From contig NZ_QPJJ01000019.1 of the NCBI RefSeq assembly GCF_003337485.1, positions 1 through 60,384 on the forward strand: a DNA stretch of 60,384 nt. Direction: 5' to 3'. The DNA comes from Saliterribacillus persicus. GTDB lineage: Bacteria; Bacillota; Bacilli; Bacillales; Amphibacillaceae. Of this stretch, positions 32,436-40,209 are shown piece by piece; within the stretch, counting starts at the first letter, position 1; each line of letters begins with the position of its first letter. A program made the translations under genes and the position numbers. Under the pieces are notes generated by a model. It worked only from the letters and a program-made list of their open reading frames with translations. It was not told the DNA's origin and did not search any database.

Positions 32436-33794
32436 ATGAAAATACTAAAATCATTTTTTATTTTAGTTATCATAACGATCGTCACTTTAAGTGTCTTCAA
32501 ATACTTCTTAGGTACTACAGAGTATAGTAATCCTGCTGAAAAAGATACAACTATTTTATCTAGTGGTACACCACTTAAGTTTATTGTTGCAACAGATTTA
32601 CATTATATTTCTTCAGCCATTGTGAAAGACGGGCCAATGTTTGAACGAATATATGTTAATAGTGATGGAAAACAAACAAATTATATAACAGAAATAACAG
32701 ATACATTCATTAATGAGGTTATTGTACAAAATCCAAATGGGTTAATTTTAAGTGGTGATCTCACATTTAATGGGGAAAAGAAAAGTCATGAAGAGTTAGT
32801 TCAAAAGCTTGAGAAAGTAAAGAAAAATGGAATTCCAGTATACGTCATACCAGGCAATCATGATATAAATAACTATAATGCTGTTGGCTTTAAGGAAGAT
32901 TCTATTTATTCAGTTGATAATATCACAGAAAAGGACTTTCAAAACATGTATCAACAGTTTGGCTTAGGAGATGCTATTTATCAAGATTATAAATCATTAA
33001 GTTATGTTGTGGAAGTCTCAGAGGATTCATGGTTAATCATGCTTGATTCCAATAAATATGTGAACAATAACTCAGTCATGAAGTCAGAAACTTCTGGAGC
33101 TATTCGTCAAGAAACGTTTGATTGGTTAGAAACAGTTCTTGTTGCTGCTGAGAAAAAAGGAGTAACACCAATTACAGTCATGCATCATAATTTACTCGAA
33201 CATAATACATTAATAAATACCAATTTTACCATCGACAATAGTGAAGAAGTTACAGAATTATTTCATCGCTTTAAGGTAAAAGTTAATTTAAGTGGACATA
33301 TTCATGCTCAGCATATAGCAAGTGACCAGTCAAAGAATAATTTTTTTTATGATATTGTTACTAGCTCCTTAAGTGTCTATCCAAATCAATATGGTGTGTT
33401 AAGGTTTCTACCTAATGAAAAAATTAGTTACCAAACTAAGTCAGTTGATATGGAAGAAAGTGCGAGAGAAAATGCATCCAAAGACAGGAAATTACTTCAT
33501 TTCGAGGACTACTCTTATGAATTTTTTTATTCAACTTCATATAATAAAACGATCAATGACCTATCCATGTACGAACTACCAAAATCTGCAATGGAATCAA
33601 TGGCTGAAACATTTGCAGAATTTAATACATCCTATTTTTCCGGGACAATAAATTTGACTAAAGATCAGTTATTAAACAGTGAAGGTTATCAATTATGGAA
33701 AAATACTGGAAGTCATTTTTTTCGTAAATATATAGACAGTGTTTTGTTATATCCGGTAAAGAATGAAAATAGTATAACTGTTCTATTGAAGTAA
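32436..33794 (+). CDS. Membrane-anchored metallophosphoesterase
   Basis: 452 residues with an uncleaved N-terminal membrane segment (5-25) and an outside calcineurin-like domain: D54 and H56 (ATDLHY), D108 (SGDLTFNGE), GNHD (140-143), MHHN and GHIH. These are all the metal ligands of the family. It hydrolyses an unknown phosphoester outside the membrane. Start: ATG 32436, since GAAAGG overlaps the earlier ATG 32421. It is last in the ABC-lipoprotein series, 43 bases after the lipoprotein stop; a link to phosphorylated choline or lipid headgroups is conceivable but not shown. Nothing else is seen down to 33940. Confidence 0.85.
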   Translation: MKILKSFFILVIITIVTLSVFKYFLGTTEYSNPAEKDTTILSSGTPLKFIVATDLHYISSAIVKDGPMFERIYVNSDGKQTNYITEITDTFINEVIVQNPNGLILSGDLTFNGEKKSHEELVQKLEKVKKNGIPVYVIPGNHDINNYNAVGFKEDSIYSVDNITEKDFQNMYQQFGLGDAIYQDYKSLSYVVEVSEDSWLIMLDSNKYVNNNSVMKSETSGAIRQETFDWLETVLVAAEKKGVTPITVMHHNLLEHNTLINTNFTIDNSEEVTELFHRFKVKVNLSGHIHAQHIASDQSKNNFFYDIVTSSLSVYPNQYGVLRFLPNEKISYQTKSVDMEESARENASKDRKLLHFEDYSYEFFYSTSYNKTINDLSMYELPKSAMESMAETFAEFNTSYFSGTINLTKDQLLNSEGYQLWKNTGSHFFRKYIDSVLLYPVKNENSITVLLK

Positions 33795-33948
33795 AGATAA
33801 TTGTATTTCTATTAAAATACAAATGCCCTAGCTTTAAAAAGTTTTGATTTAGCTATTAGAGCTGCTTGACAACGGATGCTAAGGATGAACAAAGCAGTTT
33901 TAAAAGTATTTTAATAGTAAACTTTATTTTGTAATGAAAACAGTAATA

Positions 33949-33978
33949 TTGACAATCTATATTGGAATTTAGTATTTT
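33949..33978 (+). promoter_or_regulatory. Possible promoter of the mhqD-like gene
   Basis: TTGACA (33949-33954) and TATTTT (33973-33978) with an 18-base spacer, about 70 bases before the gene. No HxlR-type operator is found here. Confidence 0.45.
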
Positions 33979-34050
33979 AAAGAAGAATAAAATTTCATAT
34001 AGGAAAACATATAACTTGTAGCAAGGATATATAATAAGGAGGTTCTACAA

Positions 34051-34698
34051 TTGAAAACAGAAATGATTTATGAACTCCGTCGCCCGAAGCACATCACTCC
34101 AGGAAAAAAGTATCCCGCGTTGTTTGTTATGCACGGCATGGGAAGCAACGAACAAGATATGCTTACACTTGTTAAAGGATTAGAAAATTCCTTCTTTATT
34201 TTTGGAGTAAGGGGGCATTTGCCTCATGGGTTAGGATTTGCTTACTTTCCTATTCAGGGTTATGGGTTGCCACATCGAGAGATGTTCGATGATGGAATTA
34301 AGAAGATGGATGACTTAATGGTTGAATTAACAAGGAGTTATGATATAGACCCAAAGCAAATGTATCTGTTGGGATTTAGTCAAGGAGCCATTTTAGCTAT
34401 GACACTAGCACTCACTCTCGGAAATAAAGTTAAAGGTGTTGTAGCACTAAGTGGTTATATTCCTCAATTTGTGAAAGAAGAATACAAGAAGTCCATAGGT
34501 GATGAGTTAGAAGTATTTATATCGCACGGGAAATACGATCAGGTTCTTCCATATGAGTGGGGGGAATCAAATGTCGAATATTTTTCTAAGTTAGGCGTTC
34601 CTGTAACTTTCAAATCTTACCCTGAAGGACATACAGTATCCCAAGAAAATCTTTACGATTTTGAATCATGGATTTTAGATGAGTTGGAAAATGATTAA
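34051..34698 (+). CDS. MhqD-like carboxylesterase/phospholipase family hydrolase
   Basis: 215 residues, alpha/beta hydrolase with nucleophile S110 (GFSQG), D163 (KYDQVLP) and H194 (EGHTVS). Closest in layout to Bacillus MhqD (YodD), which is induced by methylhydroquinone and catechol. TTG start at 34051 after AAGGAGG. It is followed by a ring-cleavage dioxygenase gene, as expected for a quinone/catechol detoxification group. The ester substrate is not known. Confidence 0.82.
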   Translation: MKTEMIYELRRPKHITPGKKYPALFVMHGMGSNEQDMLTLVKGLENSFFIFGVRGHLPHGLGFAYFPIQGYGLPHREMFDDGIKKMDDLMVELTRSYDIDPKQMYLLGFSQGAILAMTLALTLGNKVKGVVALSGYIPQFVKEEYKKSIGDELEVFISHGKYDQVLPYEWGESNVEYFSKLGVPVTFKSYPEGHTVSQENLYDFESWILDELEND

Positions 34699-34797
34699 TT
34701 TATCATAGCGATGAGTCTAGAATAGAAATTTAGAATCCAAAGCTCAAAAAGTCTACTGTGAAAATAAGTGAAGACTAAAAATAAGGAGGTAACTAAA

Positions 34798-35649
34798 ATG
34801 GTTTTTCATAGCAAGCCAACTACATTTGTAGCTCAAGTAAACCTAAAAGTTTTAGATCTAGAACGTTCTTTAACATTTTATAAAGAAATAATTGGCTTTA
34901 ATATATTGGAACAAACAGAACATACGGCAAAGTTAACTGCTGATGGCAAGACAGTTTTATTGGAAATTGAACAACCTGTTGACGTAATACCAAAACAACA
35001 GCGTACTACAGGTTTATATCATTTTGCTATATTATTGCCCCATCGTTCTGACTTAGGCAAAATTTTAAAACACTTTCTACAAATTAAATATCCATTACAA
35101 GGGGCAGCAGATCATCTTGTAAGTGAAGCGATTTATTTAGCTGATCCTGATGGTAATGGGATCGAAGTGTATTCTGACCGCGAAGCATCTGAATGGACCT
35201 GGGAAAATGGTGAGGTAGTAATGCCGTCAGATCCGTTGGATGCTGAAGATATTCTAGCTGAGGTACAAGGAGGTTCTTGGAAGGGGCTTCCTAGCGATAC
35301 ACTAATGGGGCATATCCATTTACATGTATCCGAACTAGAAAAAAGTCGGAAGTTTTATGTCGAGGGACTAGGATTTGAAATCGTGAGCAAATATGAGAAT
35401 CATGCACTGTTCATTTCAGATGGTCGTTACCATCATCATATTGCTTTAAATATATGGAATGGTGTAGGTGCTGCTCTCCCAGCAGATAATAGTGTGGGTC
35501 TTGAATCATTTACTTTAATGTTTCCTGATGAGGAAAAGAGAAGAGAAACCTGTAAAAAGTTAAAACAAATGAGCTTTCCTGTTTATGAAAACAATAATTC
35601 TTTTGTAACGGTAGATCCTTCTGGGAATAAGATCAATTTGAAAGTGTAA
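34798..35649 (+). CDS. catE: CatE-like catechol 2,3-dioxygenase (two VOC domains)
   Basis: 283 residues made of two vicinal-oxygen-chelate domains (about 8-125 and 168-283). The second carries GHIHLHV and YHHHIALN metal-ligand histidines; DPDGNGIE (first) and DPSGNKINL (second) end the domains. It closely follows Bacillus CatE in length and motif order; that enzyme opens the catechol ring outside the beta carbon using iron. Start: ATG 34798 after AAGGAGG, not the GTG at 34768. It probably works with the hydrolase before it and a DoxX partner. Confidence 0.85.
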   Translation: MVFHSKPTTFVAQVNLKVLDLERSLTFYKEIIGFNILEQTEHTAKLTADGKTVLLEIEQPVDVIPKQQRTTGLYHFAILLPHRSDLGKILKHFLQIKYPLQGAADHLVSEAIYLADPDGNGIEVYSDREASEWTWENGEVVMPSDPLDAEDILAEVQGGSWKGLPSDTLMGHIHLHVSELEKSRKFYVEGLGFEIVSKYENHALFISDGRYHHHIALNIWNGVGAALPADNSVGLESFTLMFPDEEKRRETCKKLKQMSFPVYENNNSFVTVDPSGNKINLKV

Positions 35650-35739
35650 TTCTATTTAAAGCACCTAAGGAATAAGGTGGGAAAATTATGTTTCAATACA
35701 AACTCATATTCGAAAAACAGAAAGGAAGATTAATAACAA

Positions 35740-36342
35740 ATGAAATTTGATGTGAATAAAACAGCTTTACTAATTGTTGATCTCCAGAATGATAACCTAT
35801 CAAAAGGAGGCAAATTTGAAAAATCAGGTGCGGTAGAGCATGCAAAAAAACAAAATGTAGTTGAAAATATAAAGTTGATATCCCAAAAAGCAAGAGATAG
35901 GGGAATTCCAGTTTTTCATAATCTTTTTGTAGTGGAAAAGGGTGCAAAAGGAATTGGAGATAGAGCCCCTATATTTAGAGCCATAGCTGAAACAGGAAGT
36001 ATAGTTAGAGGAACATGGGGAGCAGAACCAGTTGACGGGCTCGAACCCAAGGAAGGGGATTTTGTAATAGAAAAATCTCGAATGAGTTCATTTAATGGGA
36101 CTCCATTAGATACATTATTAAGAGGGTTAGGAATAGATACGATAATTGTTACGGGTGTATGGACAAACATGGCTGTAGAGCATACTTGTAGAGACGGAGC
36201 AGATTATGGATATAATGTTGTCATTGCAACGGACGGAACTTCAACAATCAATGAAGAATGGCAAGAAGCAGCATTAAACTATGCTATGAATAACATAGCA
36301 ACAAAAATGACTACAGAAGAAATAGTAAGCAATATATTATAA
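35740..36342 (+). CDS. Isochorismatase-family hydrolase lacking the usual cysteine
   Basis: 200 residues with the isochorismatase-like fold: D14 (LLIVDLQND), K112 (IEKSRMSSFNGT) and the VTGVWTN turn (138-143). In cysteine hydrolases the residue after TNx is the nucleophile Cys; here it is Ala (A145 in TNMAVEHTC), with a Cys five residues later at 150. It is either a non-cysteine (isochorismatase EntB-like) mechanism or a shifted nucleophile. ATG after GAAAGGAAG. It is 90 bases after catE and has its own terminator. Substrate unknown. Confidence 0.78.
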   Translation: MKFDVNKTALLIVDLQNDNLSKGGKFEKSGAVEHAKKQNVVENIKLISQKARDRGIPVFHNLFVVEKGAKGIGDRAPIFRAIAETGSIVRGTWGAEPVDGLEPKEGDFVIEKSRMSSFNGTPLDTLLRGLGIDTIIVTGVWTNMAVEHTCRDGADYGYNVVIATDGTSTINEEWQEAALNYAMNNIATKMTTEEIVSNIL

Positions 36343-36352
36343 TATTTATACA

Positions 36353-36402
36353 AAGGGAGATGTGTCCATTGAATATAAAAATTCAATTTTCGCATCTCCC
36401 TT
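36353..36402 (+). terminator. Terminator after the isochorismatase-family gene
   Basis: AAGGGAGATG and CATCTCCCTT pair around a longer arm that can itself fold (TTGAAT/ATTCAA). It is followed by ATCAAAT, so the T tract is weak. Confidence 0.7.
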
Positions 36403-36516
36403 ATCAAATATCTGGGCTAATCGTTAAATTGAAATGGAAAGATTGATTAAATTAAATTATCTTAATTTATAAATTATAATAAACTTTCAATAGAAAAAAT
36501 GACTTAATAGCTCATT

Positions 36517-36557
36517 GGTTACTAAAAGGTGCTTATCTTACAAAAAAGTGCCTACTT
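36517..36557 (+). promoter_or_regulatory. HxlR-type operator, copy 4
   Basis: GGTTACTAAAAGGTGCT then AAAAAGTGCCTACTT, in register with copies 1 and 3. It lies 90 bases before the intact binding-protein gene and ties it to the ABC operon at 29304. Confidence 0.68.
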
Positions 36558-36646
36558 CAAAATGTTTACAAAGGAAGTTATTATAATTAAGTAACATGTA
36601 GAATTATAAGAAGCTAAAAATAGATAGGATAGTAGGGGGAAATATA

Positions 36647-37555
36647 ATGAGGAAAAAGAGAATGATAGTAAGCATAATTGGATTATTATTAACACTAGGT
36701 TTGGTAGCATGTGGAAATGACGCGGAGTCAAGTAGTCCAAGCACCGAAGGGAACGTTATTATTGTTGGATCTAAGGACTTCACAGAGAACTTAATCGTAG
36801 CAGAATTATATTCTTTAGCTTTAGAAGATGCTGGTTATGATGTGGAAAGGGTTTTTAACATTGCAGGTTCAGTTATTCATACATCTCTTATTAACGATGA
36901 AATTGACTTATATCCTGAATATACTGGCACAGGTTTATTGTCTATTTTAAACATGGATTTAATTTCGGATCCAGATGAAGTTTATCAAACGGTAAAGAAA
37001 GAGTATGATGAACAATTTGATGTTACTTGGTTGGATTATTCAGAAGCAAACGATGGGGCGGGATTAGTTATTCGTAAAGAAACTGCAGATGAGTTAGGAA
37101 TAGCTACTATTTCTGAGCTACAAAAAAACGCGAATGAAATTAGATTTGCTTCTCAAGGTGAAGTTGATTACAGAGAGGACGGAATTCCACTTTTAGAATC
37201 AGTATATGGAGAGTTAAATTGGAAATCTTCAAATGTCTATGACAATGGGATTAAATATGAGGTATTGAGAAATGATGAAGCTGATGTAGCGCCGGCTTAT
37301 ACAACAGAAGGCCAGTTAGTGAACACTGACGAATTTTTATTACTAGAAGATGATAAGCAAGTATGGCCACCATATAACTTAGCCCCTGTAGTACGGAATG
37401 CAATATTGGACGCAAATCCAGGTATCCCAGAAGTTATTAATGAGGTTAGTGCTTCACTAGATACAAAAAAAATTACAGAGTTAAATGCTAAAGTGGATAT
37501 AGATAAAGAAGAATATGAAGAGGTAGCAAAGGAGTATTATAAATCAATAAACTAA
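36647..37555 (+). CDS. OpuCC-type osmoprotectant-binding lipoprotein
   Basis: 302 residues. Lipoprotein signal with LVAC (C22), then a type II periplasmic-binding fold starting VGSKDFTENLIVAELYSLALEDAG, with the quaternary-amine branch block DLYPEYTGTGLL. It binds glycine betaine, choline or carnitine-like compounds and hands them to the OpuC-like permeases. ATG after GTAGGGGG. It is distant from the transporter genes (29.3-31.7 kb), where the local binding-protein copy is dead, but both share the HxlR-type operator. It therefore probably replaces the lost subunit. Confidence 0.88.
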   Translation: MRKKRMIVSIIGLLLTLGLVACGNDAESSSPSTEGNVIIVGSKDFTENLIVAELYSLALEDAGYDVERVFNIAGSVIHTSLINDEIDLYPEYTGTGLLSILNMDLISDPDEVYQTVKKEYDEQFDVTWLDYSEANDGAGLVIRKETADELGIATISELQKNANEIRFASQGEVDYREDGIPLLESVYGELNWKSSNVYDNGIKYEVLRNDEADVAPAYTTEGQLVNTDEFLLLEDDKQVWPPYNLAPVVRNAILDANPGIPEVINEVSASLDTKKITELNAKVDIDKEEYEEVAKEYYKSIN

Positions 37556-37820
37556 ATAACTGGTACAGAAGGTAACTACGAGTTATCGCTCCATAGCTAA
37601 TACCTTTGTTTTACTAAGAGAGGGATGACAGGTGCATTTTTAGCTACGTTTAACGTACCATAAAACATGATAGAAGATCCAAGGTAAATTGCTAGCATGT
37701 TGGAGGATAGATAAAGAAACGTGCAGAAGACGAAACCAACTTAATAATTTATTTAGTTAATTCTTTAATTTGGAGTAATTTCGCTTCTGCAGGTTATAAA
37801 ACTTTACAACCATGTATTTC

Positions 37821-37865
37821 AATAGGAAACCCAGTATTATAAATTTGTGTGTGGGGTTTCCTATT
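37821..37865. terminator. Convergent terminator between binding protein and XRE-cupin genes
   Basis: AATAGGAAACCC and GGGTTTCCTATT form a 12-base perfect stem. It suits both the plus-strand binding-protein gene and the minus-strand regulator. The rest of 37556-37876 shows no gene. Confidence 0.8.
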
Positions 37866-37876
37866 AAATTAATCTG

Positions 37877-38416
37877 CTATAAAACATCTATTAACTCTGT
37901 ATCTGAATAAATCGAGATCAAAACCACGGCTTTTACATCTCCAACATTTTTCACATAGTGGGGCACACTTGCATTCCAACTAAACGAATCGCCAGCTTCA
38001 ACTATAACCGAATCTTCACCTTGTTCTGCAAGAATCTTTCCTTCCAAAATTAGGTGGCATTCTTCACCCTCATGGGAATGCGGTTCTCCGATCGTTGTTC
38101 CGGGAGGAAATTCTACCATCATCATTCTTAGTCCACCTTTTGAAGTTAAATGTTCAATTTTTAAGCCATTAAAAGATGACTTCCGTCTAGAATTATTACG
38201 GACTACACGCATGTTATGCTTTTTTTCTAGGAGTAAGTATGGTAGTGGAACTCCAAGGAATGAAGCTATTGTATTTAGTGTATTAATAGAAGGTGAAGTG
38301 TTGTTATTTTCAACATTGCTGATGAAGCCTTTTGAAAGACCAGTTCCTTCACACATTTGTGCGATCGTTATTTTTTTTCTATTTCGAATTGCGCGGATCT
38401 TAGTACCAATATCCAA
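37877..38416 (-). CDS. XRE-family regulator with cupin sensor domain
   Basis: 179 residues: an N-terminal Cro/CI helix-turn-helix (about 1-60, with IAQMCEGTGLSKGFISNVENN) and a C-terminal cupin (about 105-175, GEPHSHEGEECHLILEG). Such proteins sense small metabolites in polyamine, amino-acid or sugar pathways. Start: TTG 38416 after GAGGTG; the GTG three codons earlier is part of that site. It is divergent from a promoter with two direct repeats (38464-38499), its probable operator. The target genes there are now only remnants, so it may be orphaned. Confidence 0.85.
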   Translation of the reverse strand: MDIGTKIRAIRNRKKITIAQMCEGTGLSKGFISNVENNNTSPSINTLNTIASFLGVPLPYLLLEKKHNMRVVRNNSRRKSSFNGLKIEHLTSKGGLRMMMVEFPPGTTIGEPHSHEGEECHLILEGKILAEQGEDSVIVEAGDSFSWNASVPHYVKNVGDVKAVVLISIYSDTELIDVL

Positions 38417-38463
38417 ATTAATCACCTCATAAGTTTTCTAATAAGAAACGTATTTATATATTA

Positions 38464-38504
38464 ACAAATAAACTGTTGACAATCCACAAATAAATTGTTA
38501 TCTT
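38464..38504 (+). promoter_or_regulatory. Promoter overlapped by direct-repeat operator
   Basis: ACAAATAAACTGTT (38464-38477) and ACAAATAAATTGTT (38486-38499) are direct repeats 22 bases apart. Between and over them lie TTGACA (38476-38481) and TATCTT (38499-38504) with a 17-base spacer. A repressor on the repeats would cover the promoter. Confidence 0.65.
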
Positions 38505-38778
38505 ATAAACAACATATATTCTTATTAGTAATAAAATAAATTGCAGAAATAATTTTTTTGGATAAATGTTTCTTTATATGAATAATTTATATCTATACAA
38601 ATCATATATGTGCATAAGGATATAATTCTTAATCTGAGTTATAGAAGGTCAAACTAAAAACTACAGGGAGGGATATAATATTTATCTTTATTAATTCCTG
38701 CATATGAAATCCCTTCGTTAGCAATGCAGGATAATGAATATATCATTTAAGAGTAAATAAATGAGGGGTTTTAAAGCT

Positions 38779-38865
38779 ATGATGCAGTATACTTTAAATT
38801 TTGATGAAATTTTTAAATCGTCTAGTGCCTACTTATATGTACGGCAAATTGGAAAAACGAAATGA
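38779..38865 (+). pseudogene. N-terminal remnant of an amino-acid ABC permease
   Basis: A short frame reads MMQYTLNFDEIFKSSSAYLY then ends at a stop after VRQIGKTK. The MxYTLNFxxIF start resembles polar amino-acid ABC permeases (His/Glu/Gln type). About 120 bases upstream (38676-38746) another fragment reads LLIPAYEIPSLAMQDNEYII-stop. Both look like leftovers of an operon once served by the promoter at 38476. Confidence 0.4.
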
Positions 38866-38907
38866 GTTACAAATATTTCATAACAAAATATATTGGGGGA
38901 AAATGAA

Positions 38908-39300
38908 ATGATTAATAAATTCGAAATTGGTACTTTAATTTTAAGAGTTGTATTAGGTTTGACATTCTTCGTACATGGATTAGTTAAATTTCAAGGTGGA
39001 ATTGAGAATACAGTTGATTGGTTTGAAAGTATTGGTTTACCAGGATTTTTAGCTTATGGTGTTGGATTAGTAGAACTTCTTGGTGGAATCGCGTTAATTC
39101 TTGGTTTGTTTAGTAGAATTGTTTCTGTTTTAATAGCAATAATTATGGTTGGGGCTATCTTGAAAGTAAAAATTGCTGCGGGATTTATAGATGGTTACGA
39201 ACTAGATTTAGCATTGTTGGCAATGTCCGTATTTATTGCGATTAATGGCTCAAAGGCATTTGCTGTTGATCAAATCATTTTAAATAGAAAAAAATCTTAA
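38908..39300 (+). CDS. DoxX-family membrane protein, second copy
   Basis: 130 residues with four membrane spans (about 9-26, 45-66, 72-88, 100-115). GLTFFVHGLVKFQGG and YGVGLVELLGGIALILGL are typical DoxX/CatD motifs. It differs clearly from the 12696 protein. Start: ATG 38908 after TTGGGGGA. Bacillus CatD is a DoxX protein paired with CatE, and a catE-like gene lies 4 kb upstream, so it may be its functional partner. Standing here next to remnants, it may be read from the 38476 promoter. Confidence 0.83.
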   Translation: MINKFEIGTLILRVVLGLTFFVHGLVKFQGGIENTVDWFESIGLPGFLAYGVGLVELLGGIALILGLFSRIVSVLIAIIMVGAILKVKIAAGFIDGYELDLALLAMSVFIAINGSKAFAVDQIILNRKKS

Positions 39301-39453
39301 GATAAAAGTAAATTTAACTAGTTTTCAAAATAAGCATTACCTCTATTTACAGGGGGTTGTGCTTTCTTTGTGTAAGGGATAAATAAATGTATAAATCTTG
39401 CAATTTATTTAAAGGATATTCATAACTACAAAATAAGAAAAAGGTGGATACTA

Positions 39454-40209
39454 ATGACACAAACAAAGATCGAATCCAAGTCTCTTTCAATACTGGAAAA
39501 TAAAATCAAATTAATAAAAACTGACAAAGGAGCTATTTATTTAGTTGGACCTATAAAAGTCCCTGTTAATTTGTATGAGGAGACCGTCGAGTTTCAGTGG
39601 TACTGCTGGTTAAATTGTGAAGAGGTAACAGAGGATTTCGATCGAATTATTGAAAAGTTATCTTCAGCAAATTTAGCTGAATTACAACAATCTAGCGTTT
39701 TAACTTATGGTGATTTTAACTTTGGTGAGGATGCCATCATTAGAATGCATTCCATTTGTCATACAGGAGATATTTTTGGAAGTAAAAGGTGTGATTGTGG
39801 TTTTCAATTAAAACAATCAATGAAAAATATTGTTGAACATGGTACCGGTGCTTTATTTTATTTAGCAAACCATGAAGGAAGAGGAATTGGTTTATTTAGT
39901 AAAGCGATGGCGTATATTCTTCAGGAGAATGACTACGATACTGTTCAAGCAAATGAAGCACTTGGTTTTGTTGATGATTCTAGAAATTATGGTGATGCTA
40001 TTAAAGTTTTAAAAGCATTAAGAACGAAACCTGTTCGATTAATGACTAATAACCCCAAAAAAATGGAGGCCTTAAAAAATGCTGGATTACAAGTATTAGG
40101 TAGGGAGCCGATATGGGGGGATCGCTCAGAGTTTAATGAAAAATATTTATCAACTAAGGTAACTCGCTCAGGTCACATTGGTGAAGAGGAGAAATGTAGT
40201 AATGACTAA
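39454..40209 (+). CDS. ribA: GTP cyclohydrolase II, monofunctional
   Basis: 251 residues. The zinc cysteines C102, C113 and C115 (SICHTGDIFGSKRCDCG) and the ANHEGRGIG loop are intact. It opens GTP to 2,5-diamino-6-ribosylamino-pyrimidinone phosphate, the first step of riboflavin and of some deazaflavin or toxoflavin-type pathways. The N-terminal 45 residues precede the core; no RibB domain is fused, unlike the Bacillus RibBA. ATG after AAAAAGGTGG. It overlaps ribD by 8 bases. No FMN riboswitch is seen in 39301-39453. Confidence 0.88.
   Translation: MTQTKIESKSLSILENKIKLIKTDKGAIYLVGPIKVPVNLYEETVEFQWYCWLNCEEVTEDFDRIIEKLSSANLAELQQSSVLTYGDFNFGEDAIIRMHSICHTGDIFGSKRCDCGFQLKQSMKNIVEHGTGALFYLANHEGRGIGLFSKAMAYILQENDYDTVQANEALGFVDDSRNYGDAIKVLKALRTKPVRLMTNNPKKMEALKNAGLQVLGREPIWGDRSEFNEKYLSTKVTRSGHIGEEEKCSND

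Noticed and set aside
24928-36557. HxlR-type operator copies as insertion sequence ends or CRISPR repeats
   Set aside because: They are far apart, occur just upstream of genes, have different flanks, and no spacer array or transposase accompanies them.
39301-39453. FMN riboswitch before ribA
   Set aside because: None of the conserved RFN blocks is visible; the leader is short and AT-rich.
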